The notes beneath the pieces were generated by a model. It did no database searches and was not told where the DNA came from. It worked only from the letters and a program-made list of their open reading frames with translations. A program made the position numbers and the translations under genes. From Clostridiaceae bacterium (GTDB lineage: Bacteria > Bacillota > Clostridia > DSM-8532): a DNA stretch of 43,636 nt. How positions within the stretch are numbered: the first letter of the stretch is position 1; each line of letters opens with the position of its first letter. The stretch spans positions 1-43,636 of the forward strand of contig JAAYAD010000090.1 of assembly GCA_012719545.1 (NCBI GenBank), in the 5' to 3' direction. Of the stretch, positions 15,454 through 25,481 are shown piece by piece.

Positions 15454-16800
15454 ATGGACTTTCCGTTGAGCAAAAAGTATGGTTTGGCTACCGCAATCGC
15501 AATGGTTGTGGGAATAGTCATAGGAAGCGGTGTTTTCTTTAAGGCCGAAGTGGTACTGAAAGCTACCGGCGGCAATATGCCACTTGGTATTGCTTCCTGG
15601 GTTATTGTTGGTCTTATAATGATAACCTGCTCCTATACCTTTGCCATATTGGCGGCAAAGTATGAAAAAGTTAACGGCATAGTGGATTATGCAGAAGTGG
15701 GAGTTGGCAAAAGATACGGCTACTATGTGGGCTGGTTTATTGCAACTATTTACAATCCCACTTTAACTTCCGTGCTGGCCTGGGTTTCCGCAAGATACAC
15801 ATGCGTGCTTTTAGGCTGGGACATTACCGGAGGCTCATGTATGACCATTGCCTGCTTTTATCTGGTAGGAGCCTTCACATTAAATGCCCTTTCACCGGTT
15901 CTCGCAGGAAAATTCCAGGTTACAACTACTGTAGTTAAGCTTATTCCTCTTACACTCATGGCTGTCGTGGGCACAATTGTAGGCTTGGCAAACGGCATGA
16001 CAGCAAGGAATTTCCAGACCGTTGCAGATGCCGGAATTTCAACAGGCAACGCTCTTTTCTCCTCAATTGTTGCGGTGGCTTTTGCCTATGAGGGCTGGAT
16101 AATCGCAACATCCATCAATGCAGAGCTCCATGATTCAAAGAGAAATCTTCCCAAAGCATTGATCCTTGGTTCCCTTATTGTAGTAGCAGTATATATTGCA
16201 TATTACATAGGCCTTGCCGGGGCTGTTACTACTGAAGCGCTGATGGAAAGCGGCCAGGCAGGCGCAAAGATGGCTTTCCAGAACATATTTGGTTCCGTTG
16301 GCGGCGCCTTGATATTTGTGTTTGTTATTATTTCATGCCTTGGCACACTTAATGGCTTAATGATGGGATGTACCCGCGGAATGTACGCTTTGGCTGCAAG
16401 AAATACAGGACCTAATCCCAATATGTTCGGACAGGTAGACAAGGTTACCAATATGCCAGGCAATTCATCAATTTTCGGTCTGCTTTTGAGCGCATTCTGG
16501 CTTCTCTATTTCTACGGAGCAAACCTTACCGATCCCTGGTTCGGACCTTTCTGCTTTGATACTTCGGAACTTCCCATAGTAACACTCTATGCAGCTTATA
16601 TTCCTATCTTTTTCATGCTTATGAAAAAGGAAAAGGATTTGAGCCCATTTAAGCGCTATATAATGCCTCTTCTTTCAATACTAAGCTGCATTTTCATGGT
16701 AGTGGCAGCAGTGTTTGCCCACGGCATGGGTGTAGTATATTACCTTATTGTCTTTGCAGTAATTATGCTCATTGGTGTTAAGTACAGACCTAAATCTTAA
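15454..16800 (+). CDS. APC-family amino-acid permease
   Basis: This secondary amino-acid transporter of the amino acid-polyamine-organocation superfamily has 448 residues and about twelve hydrophobic helices. The N-terminal GIVIGSGVFFKAEVV segment is the unwound first helix that binds the substrate backbone in LAT/YfnA-like members. AFAYEGWIIATSINAEL corresponds to the conserved sixth helix, and GLMMGCTRGMYALAARN to the eighth. The start is preceded by AAAGGAG and a good promoter. It is transcribed away from the ger operon and converges on the uxuB gene across a shared terminator. Substrate is not identifiable; proximity to ger genes may be incidental. Confidence 0.9.
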   Translation: MDFPLSKKYGLATAIAMVVGIVIGSGVFFKAEVVLKATGGNMPLGIASWVIVGLIMITCSYTFAILAAKYEKVNGIVDYAEVGVGKRYGYYVGWFIATIYNPTLTSVLAWVSARYTCVLLGWDITGGSCMTIACFYLVGAFTLNALSPVLAGKFQVTTTVVKLIPLTLMAVVGTIVGLANGMTARNFQTVADAGISTGNALFSSIVAVAFAYEGWIIATSINAELHDSKRNLPKALILGSLIVVAVYIAYYIGLAGAVTTEALMESGQAGAKMAFQNIFGSVGGALIFVFVIISCLGTLNGLMMGCTRGMYALAARNTGPNPNMFGQVDKVTNMPGNSSIFGLLLSAFWLLYFYGANLTDPWFGPFCFDTSELPIVTLYAAYIPIFFMLMKKEKDLSPFKRYIMPLLSILSCIFMVVAAVFAHGMGVVYYLIVFAVIMLIGVKYRPKS

Positions 16801-16890
16801 ATTTTCTTGCATAAATCTTCATAAAATCCTTACATAATCAATTCTGCATAAACGCACTAAATCAGATGAATAACATATCAAACTTAAAAA

Positions 16891-16922
16891 TGGCACTGTC
16901 CCTTAAAAATAGGACAGTGCCA
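16891..16922. terminator. shared terminator between APC permease and uxuB
   Basis: A perfect 11-bp stem (TGGCACTGTCC and complement) closes a 10-nt loop. Leftward it is followed by TTTTTAAGTTT, so it is strong for the uxuB operon. Rightward it is followed by an interrupted AT tract and may also end the permease transcript. Confidence 0.85.
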
Positions 16923-16959
16923 TAAATATTATTATTGGTTTTTATATTTTTATGGTATT

Positions 16960-18477
16960 TTATCCGCAATATTTTTGCAAAACTTTACGAACCGCACCGG
17001 GGCCTTTTATCATTTCTTTGAACATCTCCTTTACCTTTTTTGCCATTCCGCAGGAATACATATCAATAACAAAAATGCTTCTGTCTGAAAGTATGGCATC
17101 TATTCCCTCTTCATTTATAAGAGCCTTACCCAGCTTAATATCCTTAAGAAGACCAGTAAGTTCCTCAAGCCTTGGGTCAGGACTTAATTCAAAGCTTTCG
17201 CCCCTGTCATTCACACCAATCAGGTATCTTAACCATCCTGCAAATACTAGGGGAATGAAAGTAAGGCTATCTAGATCAAGCTCCGGAGTTGACTCATAAG
17301 CCTTTAAAGTCTGTCCAAAACGAACGGGTATCTTCTGGGAAGTATCCAATGCAATTCTCCTTGGCGAATCAGGCAAAAACGGATTTGTAAAGCGCTTTGT
17401 CAATACTTCATGCAAAAAATCCCCGGGACTTGCTATACCGGGATTACAAGCAACCGGCATTCCTTCCTTGTATCCCAGCTCCCATACCAGTTTTTTCATA
17501 TTCTCATCCTTCATCTCCTCATGGACTGTTTCGTAACCTAATAAGCAGCCGAATATGGCCAGCGCGGTATGCAGAGGATTAAGGCATGTACCCACTTTCA
17601 TTTTTTCAAACTTTTCCACCGTTTCCCTGTTGGAAAACATTATGCCTGCAGCTTCAAGCTTAGGTCTTCCGTTTGGAAACGCATCTTCTATAACAAGATA
17701 CTCAGTTTCTTCCGCATTTACATAAGGTGCGGTATATGTATTAAACTTTGTTACAATCTGCTGAGTATCCTCAAAGCCCTCTTTTTCAAGAAGTTCCTTA
17801 ACATGTGCATCAGGTCTGGGAGTAATTTTGTCTATGGCTGACCAGGGAAAAGAAACCTTTAACGGATCCGTCAGATATTTTATAAATCCTTCATCAGCAT
17901 ACCCCTCTACCACCAGGTTCCTTGCATGCCTCAAAACGGCATTTGAAAGTACTTCACCGTTCCTGGCGCAATTGTCCATGCTTACCAATGCAACAGGAAA
18001 AGCTCCATTTTTGTACCTTTCAAGGCAAAACTCCGCAATCTTGCGCATCAAAGGACCACAATATCCCTTTTCCGTTATGGTGAAGGAAACCATCTGAACC
18101 GATGGTTCGCAAAAGAGAGCCCTCATCCTGTCGTTTTCGGTGACGGCATCTATTATGCTTCCTATTACTTTCCTGCTTATGCTTCCGTCAGCCTTCAACG
18201 TAACCAGAAGGCTTAATGAGTCATATGGCCGGTATGCTTTATCTATAAGCTCCTTATCAAAATCCTCGCAGACAATAATTCCTTTATCGCTTAACCCCTG
18301 TTCAATCAGGGTATCCATTGCAGCGGCTATAAAGGCCCTGAAAATGTTGCCCGCTCCAAAATGCAGCCATATGGGAGCTTTTAATGTGTTATTCTTCACA
18401 GCTGTTCTGTCATAGGAAGGAATGTGGTAGTCATTCTTCCATTCATTCCTTTTTTCCCAGGCTTCAACCAGTTTCAT
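16960..18477 (-). CDS. uxuB: fructuronate reductase / mannonate oxidoreductase (polyol dehydrogenase family)
   Basis: This cytosolic NAD-dependent oxidoreductase of the mannitol/altronate/mannonate dehydrogenase family (505 residues) probably interconverts D-fructuronate and D-mannonate in glucuronate catabolism. Family evidence is the early IWLHFGAGNIFRAF (Rossmann-like dinucleotide loop), MVSFTITEKGYCGP, VSMDNCARNGEVL and the KVGTCLNPLHTALAIFG substrate-site segment. The start at 18477 (MKLVEAW) has GAGGGTG; a GTG 12 codons upstream is unlikely. It lies 35 bases after uxuA, and the pairing with mannonate dehydratase argues for UxuB over the tagaturonate reductase UxaB, which has the same fold. 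It ends the leftward glucuronoxylan series. Confidence 0.88.
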   Translation of the reverse strand: MKLVEAWEKRNEWKNDYHIPSYDRTAVKNNTLKAPIWLHFGAGNIFRAFIAAAMDTLIEQGLSDKGIIVCEDFDKELIDKAYRPYDSLSLLVTLKADGSISRKVIGSIIDAVTENDRMRALFCEPSVQMVSFTITEKGYCGPLMRKIAEFCLERYKNGAFPVALVSMDNCARNGEVLSNAVLRHARNLVVEGYADEGFIKYLTDPLKVSFPWSAIDKITPRPDAHVKELLEKEGFEDTQQIVTKFNTYTAPYVNAEETEYLVIEDAFPNGRPKLEAAGIMFSNRETVEKFEKMKVGTCLNPLHTALAIFGCLLGYETVHEEMKDENMKKLVWELGYKEGMPVACNPGIASPGDFLHEVLTKRFTNPFLPDSPRRIALDTSQKIPVRFGQTLKAYESTPELDLDSLTFIPLVFAGWLRYLIGVNDRGESFELSPDPRLEELTGLLKDIKLGKALINEEGIDAILSDRSIFVIDMYSCGMAKKVKEMFKEMIKGPGAVRKVLQKYCG

Positions 18478-18512
18478 ACTTTCACCCTCATGTGTTTTAC
18501 AGCACTTTAACA

Positions 18513-19604
18513 CTAATTCTTTCTACTGATATGTGAGCCCTTATGGATTGCCTCCCAAATGCCCAACAGATATACGGCTCCCAATGCCCTGTCATAAAGG
18601 CCATAACCAGGTCTTGCTTCTTTTTCGCCCCAGATCATGCGGCCGTGGTCAGGTCGTATGTATCCGTCAAAACCATTGTCATGAAAAGCCTTTACAACTT
18701 CATACATATCAAGATCACCGCATTGGCTAAGATGTGCTGACTCTGTAAATTCCTTCTCATCCATATGCTTTATATTGCGGATATGGGCAAAATGCACTCT
18801 TCCCTGAGCCACAAATTCTTTAACTATGGCAGGTATGTCGTTGTCCTTGTTTCCGCCTAAGGATCCGGTACATAAAGTAAGTCCGTTATACGGGCTGTTA
18901 TTTAATTTCAGAAACTTTCTTATATTTTCAGCACTGTTTATTACCTTGGGCAGTCCATAAACAGGAAACGGCGGATCATCCGGGTGGATAGCCATTTTTA
19001 TGTCGTACTCTTCAGCATAAGGAATTACCGCATCTAAAAAATACTTCATGTTTTCCCAATACTTTTCTTCGGACATATTCTGGTAGAATTCAATGTCCGC
19101 TGACATGGCCTTAAGCCTTTCAGGCTCCCATCCGGGAAGATAATACCCATTAGAGTTTCCCAGCATTTCTTCCGCAATTAATGCCGGGTTCATCTTAAGC
19201 ACTTCCTCATGGTTGTAGTACATGGCCGTGCTCCCGTCTTCCAGGGGGAATTCAAGATTGCTCCTTACCCAGTCCATAACGGGCATGAAATTATAACAAA
19301 GACATTTAATCCCTATCTTTGACAGATTTTTGAGGGTCTTTATGTAGTTTTCTATGTATCTGTCCCTAGTGGGAAGTCCTTTTTTGATGTCCTCATGGAT
19401 ATTGACGCTTTCAACAACCTCAACCTCAAGTCCTGCCGAGTTTATCTCTGCCTTCATGCTTTGAAGCCGCGCAAGGGGCCAAACATCTCCCACAGGAATA
19501 TCGGACAGCATTACTGCAACTCCGCTTACGCCGGGTATCTGACGGATGTATTCAAGGGGAACACTGTCATTGCCACCCGGGAACCAGCGAAAAATCATTT
19601 TCAT
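18513..19604 (-). CDS. uxuA: mannonate dehydratase
   Basis: This 363-residue TIM-barrel enzyme dehydrates D-mannonate to 2-keto-3-deoxygluconate. The N-terminus MKMIFRWFPGGNDSVPLEYIRQ, the metal-site region MAIHPDDPPFPVYGLPK, LTLCTGSLGG, HFAHIRNIK and GYIRPDHGRMIWGE are all characteristic of UxuA. The length is normal. The start is preceded by AGGAGG. It is upstream of and presumably co-transcribed with uxuB, about 100 bases after the alpha-glucuronidase gene, which fits use of glucuronate released by that enzyme. Uronate isomerase (UxaC), KDG kinase and aldolase are not in the window. Confidence 0.95.
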   Translation of the reverse strand: MKMIFRWFPGGNDSVPLEYIRQIPGVSGVAVMLSDIPVGDVWPLARLQSMKAEINSAGLEVEVVESVNIHEDIKKGLPTRDRYIENYIKTLKNLSKIGIKCLCYNFMPVMDWVRSNLEFPLEDGSTAMYYNHEEVLKMNPALIAEEMLGNSNGYYLPGWEPERLKAMSADIEFYQNMSEEKYWENMKYFLDAVIPYAEEYDIKMAIHPDDPPFPVYGLPKVINSAENIRKFLKLNNSPYNGLTLCTGSLGGNKDNDIPAIVKEFVAQGRVHFAHIRNIKHMDEKEFTESAHLSQCGDLDMYEVVKAFHDNGFDGYIRPDHGRMIWGEKEARPGYGLYDRALGAVYLLGIWEAIHKGSHISRKN

Positions 19605-19705
19605 ATCATTTATGCCTCCTGCCTGGTAAAATAGTCGGATTCATTGATTGTCAGGTAAGTAATTTATTGAAATTTAAAGATTCAAATTGCCTGTAATTGA
19701 TGAAG

Positions 19706-21697
19706 CTAATAAATTGTTCTTCCCTTTTCATCGGGAATAGCCGTTTTTCTGTAAAAATAAGAGTTTACAACATCCCGCCACTCTATGCTGCTTCTTTTCT
19801 GCTCCTCCATTTTTTCCATCACTTTTTCAAACTGTCTTTTTCCAATGTAAGGCTTAAGTTCATTCCAGAGCATAATCATTTTTTCAACTTCCTCCACACC
19901 CTCAAAATGGGTATCGTAAATATGCTGAATGACGGTTTTGCCGGAAGACAGAACATGATTGTACTTAACACGATGGAAGAATAGAAGCAGCTCCTCGGGA
20001 CAGGTTTCAATTTTGTCATAACTAGATGCATTGGGTTCATGATAGAGGGTCGCATATCCGGTGCCTTTGCTGCTTCTGTCAACCCCTATTCCAAAGTGAT
20101 CCGCCCTGTGGTAAGTCCCCCACCTGTCATATTCGTAGCCATCAACATTGGGGCCGTAATGGTGGCCTGGATTTACCATCCAACCTATTCCTAAAGGTGA
20201 AGTGTATTTTTCATAGGCCGGCCATGACATCATAAGAATTTTAACGATATTTTCAATGACCTTTGGATTACTGCCATATGTAAGTCTCACCCACTCCTGG
20301 GCAATTTCCTCAGATGATAAAGAGGTATCAAAGCTGAGCCTTCCAAACCCGTACAGGTTGGCTGCCGCAAGGTCATGCCCCGTCCAGTTGGCATCATCTC
20401 CCGTATTGCTGACGGCAGCCATTCCGCAATTGGTAAAACCGTAAGTTTTACCGCTTACAATGTCGGATACCCTGTCATTCTCTTTCTCGCAATAGGTTCT
20501 AAAGCCAAGAACCTCTTTAAACATGGGGATGAGATAGCATACATGGCGCTGCTGACCGGTATATTCCTGGGCAATCTGGACCTCCAGCATCTGGTTGGTT
20601 TTCTTTAGGGCTCCAAAAAGGGGCGACACGGGCTCTCTTACCTGGAAGTCCATGGGTCCGTTCTTGATCTGCAGGATAACATTATCATCAAACTGGCCGT
20701 CCAAGGGCTTGAAATTATCATAGGCAGCTCTCGCCCTGTCGGTTTTTATGTCCCTCCAGTCCTGCTGACAGTTATAGACAAAGCATCGCCAGATGACCAG
20801 TCCATTATAGGGCTTTAAAATCCTTGCCAGCATATTTGCCCCATGGGCATGGGTTCTTCCATAAGTAAAGGGCCCGGGCCTTCCTTCAGAATCCGCCTTT
20901 ATAAGAAATCCACCAAGATTGGGTACCTGGCTAAATAATTCCGACGCTTTTTCCTGCCACCAGCATTTTACGGCATCATTGCAAGGGTCTGCGGTTGTCA
21001 GGCCTCCAAGCTCCACAGGTGCGGCAAAATTAACGCTTAAAAAGAGCCTTATGCCGTATGATTCAAATATTTTGGCGAGCTCTTTCAAGGGCTCACGGTA
21101 TTTCTTGTCTATAAGCCAGGTTGCCGCTCCTTTTACATTTACGTTGTTTATTACGGCGGCATTGATGCCGACAGATGCCAGGAGCCTACAGTAGAAATGA
21201 GTTCTGTCAGTTATTATTATTTCATTGTCCTTAAAGAAAAAGGATTTTCCCGAATAGCCTCTTTCAATGCTTCCGTCCATGTTATCCCAGTGATTCAGCA
21301 TTCTTAAGGGCATATCGGGAACCATGGACTCGCAAGTCAGGTTTTCGAATGACCCATCCCTGAGCTTTGCAAGGAGCCGGAATACCCCGTAAAGTATTCC
21401 GCAAGGGGCTCCGGCCTCCACAATAACGGCTTTTTCTTCTTTAGTAATTCTATAGCCTTCTTTCCCAAGTGCCGCATCATCTGAGATTTTCAAAGTAATG
21501 CCTTCCTTAATGGAATCAATCTCATCCTGGCTTGCTTTTCTCAGTATGATATCTTCGTTGTACATTGCTTTAAAAGCAAGCTCTAATTCCTCAACTGCCC
21601 TCATTACTACAGGGCTGTCGGAAGACAAATGGACAATACCGGCTAAAGCAGGCTTTTTTTCTGCTTCCCTGTAATCAAGCCACGCTTTTTCGTACAT
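19706..21697 (-). CDS. aguA: GH67 alpha-glucuronidase, intracellular
   Basis: This enzyme hydrolyses the alpha-1,2 bond between (4-O-methyl)glucuronate and the non-reducing terminal xylose of aldouronates. The 663-residue protein has no signal peptide, so it acts on imported oligosaccharides. Catalytic segments of GH67 are visible: the acid Glu in LIKADSEGRPGPF and the paired base residues in KNGPMDFQVREPVSPLFG and QIAQEYTGQQ. Other marks are GFTNCGMAAVSNTGDDANWTG and GIGWMVNPGHHYGP. The ATG at 21697 has AGGTGA correctly placed; a GTG three codons earlier overlaps the GH3 stop by four bases (GTGA). Either way, translation is coupled to the xylosidase gene. Confidence 0.95.
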   Translation of the reverse strand: MYEKAWLDYREAEKKPALAGIVHLSSDSPVVMRAVEELELAFKAMYNEDIILRKASQDEIDSIKEGITLKISDDAALGKEGYRITKEEKAVIVEAGAPCGILYGVFRLLAKLRDGSFENLTCESMVPDMPLRMLNHWDNMDGSIERGYSGKSFFFKDNEIIITDRTHFYCRLLASVGINAAVINNVNVKGAATWLIDKKYREPLKELAKIFESYGIRLFLSVNFAAPVELGGLTTADPCNDAVKCWWQEKASELFSQVPNLGGFLIKADSEGRPGPFTYGRTHAHGANMLARILKPYNGLVIWRCFVYNCQQDWRDIKTDRARAAYDNFKPLDGQFDDNVILQIKNGPMDFQVREPVSPLFGALKKTNQMLEVQIAQEYTGQQRHVCYLIPMFKEVLGFRTYCEKENDRVSDIVSGKTYGFTNCGMAAVSNTGDDANWTGHDLAAANLYGFGRLSFDTSLSSEEIAQEWVRLTYGSNPKVIENIVKILMMSWPAYEKYTSPLGIGWMVNPGHHYGPNVDGYEYDRWGTYHRADHFGIGVDRSSKGTGYATLYHEPNASSYDKIETCPEELLLFFHRVKYNHVLSSGKTVIQHIYDTHFEGVEEVEKMIMLWNELKPYIGKRQFEKVMEKMEEQKRSSIEWRDVVNSYFYRKTAIPDEKGRTIY

Positions 21698-21702
21698 ATT
21701 AA

Positions 21703-23868
21703 TCACCTGTCTTTAAGCTGCATTTCTGAATCTGCTGTAAGCTTGATGGCAACAGGCTTTTTGCCCGTAAGCTCAATACTTCTTTTATCGGGCTGGGAAT
21801 TACCAACATAAATTGAATACTGGCCTTTATAAACAAGCTGCCTTCCCGATTCGTCGAAAAGACTGAATGCCTCAATGGGAAGATGCAGGGTAATTTTTTG
21901 ACCCTCGCCCTTATCAAGATGAATCTTCTTAAATGCCTTAAGCTGGGGATTTGGTGTGTCGGGAAGCTCAACCTTCACATAGATTTGTACAACCTCGCTT
22001 GCAGGCATATCTCCGGTGTTTTCCAAATACAGGGATACATCAATTCCATCATTGGTAATGTCGGTTCTGTTTACGGCTACATCCCTTATCTCAAATTTGC
22101 CGTAGGAAAGTCCGTAACCAAAGGGATACAGTGCGTCCTGCTTCATGTAGCGGTATGTTCTGTTACTCATTGAATAGTCGGTAAAGTCAGGCAGCTCTTC
22201 AGTTGATTTGTAGAAGGTTATGGGAAGCTTGCCGGAAGGTGAAAATTCACCGAATATGGCTTCTGCTATGGCTCTTCCTCCCATTGCGCCAGGATACCAG
22301 CCCTGAATTATGGCATGTACGTTTTCATGAGCCCAGTTGACAGCCAGGGCACTTCCGGACAGCAATACAAGAATTACAGGTTTTCCGCTTGCATGAATTG
22401 TCTTGAGTATATCTTCCTGAATTCCAGGCAGGTTGAGATTGGGTTTATCCCCGCTAGCAAACTGGTTTCCTTCGTCCCCTTCCTCTCCTTCAAGACCTGA
22501 ATCCAGTCCCAGGCATGCTATAACAACGTCACTGTACTTGCATACAGCCTTAACCTCTGACAATCTGTCATTTGGGCCAGCCAAAGAGCTGATGCTTTCC
22601 TTGTAAAGATGGCATCCTTCTGAGTAGAGAACCTTTACCTTATCCCCCAGATAATCCTGAATACCTTCCAAAACGGTTATGTATCTTGATGCGGTACCCT
22701 CATAATTTCCAACTAAAGCACGGCGGTTATTGGCATTGGGGCCGATTACGCCGATAGTTTTAATTTTTTCTTTATTAAGAGGCAGCAAATTATTTTCGTT
22801 CTTTAAGAGAACCAGGCATTCTCTTGCGGCCTTAAGGTTGAGTTCCTTCATTTCATCAGAATCTACCTTGTCATATCCTATATTGTTGAAAGGAACCTTT
22901 TCTTTGTCATCCAAAAGGCCAAGCTTAATACGTGTGGCAAAGAGGCGTGTTACTGCCTTGTCAATCTGTTCTTCTGTAATAAGGCCTTTTTCAACGGCTT
23001 CAAGCAAATACAGGAACATTTTGCCGCAGTTTAGGTCACATCCGTTATTGACAGCCAGCGCCGCAGACTCAGCCGGAGTGGATGTCACCCTGTGGTTTTC
23101 ATGAAAATCCTTAATGGCAAAGCAATCGGAAACAACATGGCCTTCAAAGCCCCATTCGTCCCTAAGGATATCCTTAAGAAGGGTCTTGCTTCCGCAGCAA
23201 GGCTCACCGTTAACCCTGTTGTATGCACCCATGACAGCTTCCACCTTGGCTTCCTTGACACATGCCTTGAATGCGGGAAGATATGTTTCATACAAGTCCT
23301 TCTTTGATACTACTGCATTAAAGCTGTGACGCAGATCCTCCGGGCCTGAGTGCACCGCAAAATGTTTTGCGCAGGCTGCTGATTTAAGATAATTTTCATC
23401 GTGGCCCTGAAGACCCATAATAAATCTTACTCCAAGCCTGGATGTGAGATATGGATCCTCGCCATAGGTTTCATGGCCCCTTCCCCACCTTGGATCCCGG
23501 AAGATGTTCACATTGGGAGCCCAGAAGGTTAATCCCTTATAGATGTCTGTGTCGTCAAACTCCTGCTGCATATTGAATTTGGCTCTTCCTTCGGTAGCAA
23601 TGGCATCTGCCACCTCTTCCAAAAGGTCCTCATTGAAGGATGCCGCAAGGCCTATGGCCTGAGGGAAAACGGTGGCCACACCCGCTCTGGCAACCCCGTG
23701 AAGACTTTCATTCCACCAGTTATAAGCTTTAATTCCCAGTTTTTCAATTGCGGGCGCAGAATTAATCATCTGGAATACCTTTTCTTCCAGGGTCATCTTT
23801 TTTACCAGTTCCTGTGCCCTTTTTTCAATTTCCTTAAGTTTAGATGAGTTCCTGACAAGTTCAGTCAT
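21703..23868 (-). CDS. GH3 beta-xylosidase / beta-glucosidase, intracellular
   Basis: This 721-residue glycoside hydrolase family 3 enzyme lacks a signal peptide. The N-terminal TIM barrel includes YNWWNESLHGVARAG and TFWAPNVNIFRDPRWGRGHETYGEDPYLTSRLG, which is more xylosidase-like than glucosidase-like. The nucleophile Asp lies in EGHVVSDCFAIKDF near residue 250, and an acid/base candidate is in LDSGLEGEEGDEG. An alpha/beta sandwich and a C-terminal fibronectin-like domain (about 600-715) complete the standard architecture; no PA14 insert is seen. Given GH67 and uxu neighbours, release of xylose from xylo-oligosaccharides is the likely role. Ribosome binding site AAAGGAT is about ten bases upstream. 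Confidence 0.92.
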   Translation of the reverse strand: MTELVRNSSKLKEIEKRAQELVKKMTLEEKVFQMINSAPAIEKLGIKAYNWWNESLHGVARAGVATVFPQAIGLAASFNEDLLEEVADAIATEGRAKFNMQQEFDDTDIYKGLTFWAPNVNIFRDPRWGRGHETYGEDPYLTSRLGVRFIMGLQGHDENYLKSAACAKHFAVHSGPEDLRHSFNAVVSKKDLYETYLPAFKACVKEAKVEAVMGAYNRVNGEPCCGSKTLLKDILRDEWGFEGHVVSDCFAIKDFHENHRVTSTPAESAALAVNNGCDLNCGKMFLYLLEAVEKGLITEEQIDKAVTRLFATRIKLGLLDDKEKVPFNNIGYDKVDSDEMKELNLKAARECLVLLKNENNLLPLNKEKIKTIGVIGPNANNRRALVGNYEGTASRYITVLEGIQDYLGDKVKVLYSEGCHLYKESISSLAGPNDRLSEVKAVCKYSDVVIACLGLDSGLEGEEGDEGNQFASGDKPNLNLPGIQEDILKTIHASGKPVILVLLSGSALAVNWAHENVHAIIQGWYPGAMGGRAIAEAIFGEFSPSGKLPITFYKSTEELPDFTDYSMSNRTYRYMKQDALYPFGYGLSYGKFEIRDVAVNRTDITNDGIDVSLYLENTGDMPASEVVQIYVKVELPDTPNPQLKAFKKIHLDKGEGQKITLHLPIEAFSLFDESGRQLVYKGQYSIYVGNSQPDKRSIELTGKKPVAIKLTADSEMQLKDR

Positions 23869-23900
23869 GCCAATTCAATCCTTTACTATTTATTTTGGTT

Positions 23901-25436
23901 TTATTTTATTTTCTTGTTGTACCCCACAATTTCAAAAGGAGAGTGGGGCATTTTTTCACCATAAGCAACCCGCATGGCGCACCTTGCAAGTCTTTCTCCA
24001 ACAACCTTTTTGCCAAGGGGATGAAGATCATTGTGCTCGCCCAGGTCAAAAGCTGCAGCCATGGCTGTATTGGGAATATCAAGGGAATCTATCTGCTGCC
24101 TTCGGATTAAGTGCCAGTTTCCTCCCTCTCCCCAGTGGGGCAGTTCCACAAACATGAAGGGGAACTCATATCCCCAGTCATTACGCCAGCTCTGTATTAG
24201 TGATGTGAATTTCTGCCTGTAAGTTTCATAATTCCCCGCATCCGACTCGCCCTGATACCAGATGGCGCCTTTGATTCTGTAAGGCTTAAGAGGTGAAATC
24301 ATCCCGTTGTACAGGCCGGTTGGCTTGTAATGCAGGAAAATCTCAGGCACCTGAGGTGTGGAACAGCCTCCTTTTTTGAACTTCCAGACTCCATTTAAGT
24401 TGAAGGAGCCTTCATCGGTTGTTAAAAGATACTGCTTTCCGGGAGTAAAGTACCCACCGTCATTGCTGATTACACGAATGGCTATTACACACTTGCCTTT
24501 TGGAAGAGCGGGTATCCTGTATTCCCGGGGAGGATAGCGGTACGTAGTGTTTCCTATCAAAACACCGTTTACATAAACCGCATCCCAGTCCACAATTGTG
24601 CCGAGGAAAAGCGTTGCCGGTTTTCCCTCAAGCTCAGGGGGGATTTCAATGGTCTTTCGAAACCAGAAAGACCCTGTTCCCGTCCAGGGTGTTAAAAGTT
24701 CTTTCTCCTCCCAATGGGTGTCGTCAAAATCCGGTGAATACCATTCCTGAACAAGTCCGGGATCGGTACTGTCAACTTGCTTGAAAAAGCTCTGGGTGTT
24801 TTTAAGGTTGTCTTCCTGAACTTTCTTAATATAATCGTCAGTACACATGTTGGCTTCACAAATCAATTCCGGAAAATCCTTTAATGCTTCCCTGCTCATC
24901 CAGGCATGGATTGGGGTTCCTCCCACAGCCGAGAGAATCAGTCCTATGGGAACCCGATATTTCTCATAGAGCCTTTGGGCAAAGAAATACCCAACTGCTG
25001 AAAAATTACCGATTGACTCTGGTGAAGCCTCATTCCAGCACCCATCATTCAGAGTATCCAGGGATCTTTTAAAATCAAACCTCTGGGGTACGGTGAATTG
25101 CCGGATATTTGGGTTTGGTTTTTCAAACTCTTCGGGGTACATGTGTTTTACCCGGCTCATTGGAGTCTGCATGTTTGATTGTCCCGAACACAGCCAGACA
25201 TCTCCCACATAGACATCTTTTATAGTTATTTCATTAATTTTTAATTCATATGGGCCACCGGGTTTCAGATTGCAAAGTGAAACTTTCCATCTTCCGCTGC
25301 TGTCAGGCAGGGTATGGTATTCTCTTTCCAGAAAGGTCACGGTAACGGGCTCAGTAGATGTTCCCCAAAGCAGAACTTCGGCATTTCTCTGAAGCACCAT
25401 TCCGTCAGACAAGATTGCGGGAAGCTGAATGCTCAT
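23901..25436 (-). CDS. SGNH-type carbohydrate O-acetylesterase (sialate O-acetylesterase family)
   Basis: This 511-residue intracellular esterase of the sialate O-acetylesterase / CE6-like SGNH superfamily has its nucleophile Ser in VWLCSGQSNMQTPM (about residue 97). The block III motif GAIWYQGESDAG and the Asp-His pair DLGEHNDLHPLGKK complete the set. An inserted jelly-roll segment around residues 245-315 (SFWFRKTIEIPPEL... WDAVYVNGVLIGNT) is common in the family. In this cluster it most likely removes acetyl groups from imported acetylated xylo-oligosaccharides; sialic-acid use is unlikely because no nan genes are near. It lies 45 bases after the GH2 gene and 32 before GH3. AAAGGACGG precedes the start. 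Confidence 0.88.
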   Translation of the reverse strand: MSIQLPAILSDGMVLQRNAEVLLWGTSTEPVTVTFLEREYHTLPDSSGRWKVSLCNLKPGGPYELKINEITIKDVYVGDVWLCSGQSNMQTPMSRVKHMYPEEFEKPNPNIRQFTVPQRFDFKRSLDTLNDGCWNEASPESIGNFSAVGYFFAQRLYEKYRVPIGLILSAVGGTPIHAWMSREALKDFPELICEANMCTDDYIKKVQEDNLKNTQSFFKQVDSTDPGLVQEWYSPDFDDTHWEEKELLTPWTGTGSFWFRKTIEIPPELEGKPATLFLGTIVDWDAVYVNGVLIGNTTYRYPPREYRIPALPKGKCVIAIRVISNDGGYFTPGKQYLLTTDEGSFNLNGVWKFKKGGCSTPQVPEIFLHYKPTGLYNGMISPLKPYRIKGAIWYQGESDAGNYETYRQKFTSLIQSWRNDWGYEFPFMFVELPHWGEGGNWHLIRRQQIDSLDIPNTAMAAAFDLGEHNDLHPLGKKVVGERLARCAMRVAYGEKMPHSPFEIVGYNKKIK

Positions 25437-25481
25437 AAATATCCGTCCTTTCCTGCATGCTAGTAATTTCCCCCAGACTGA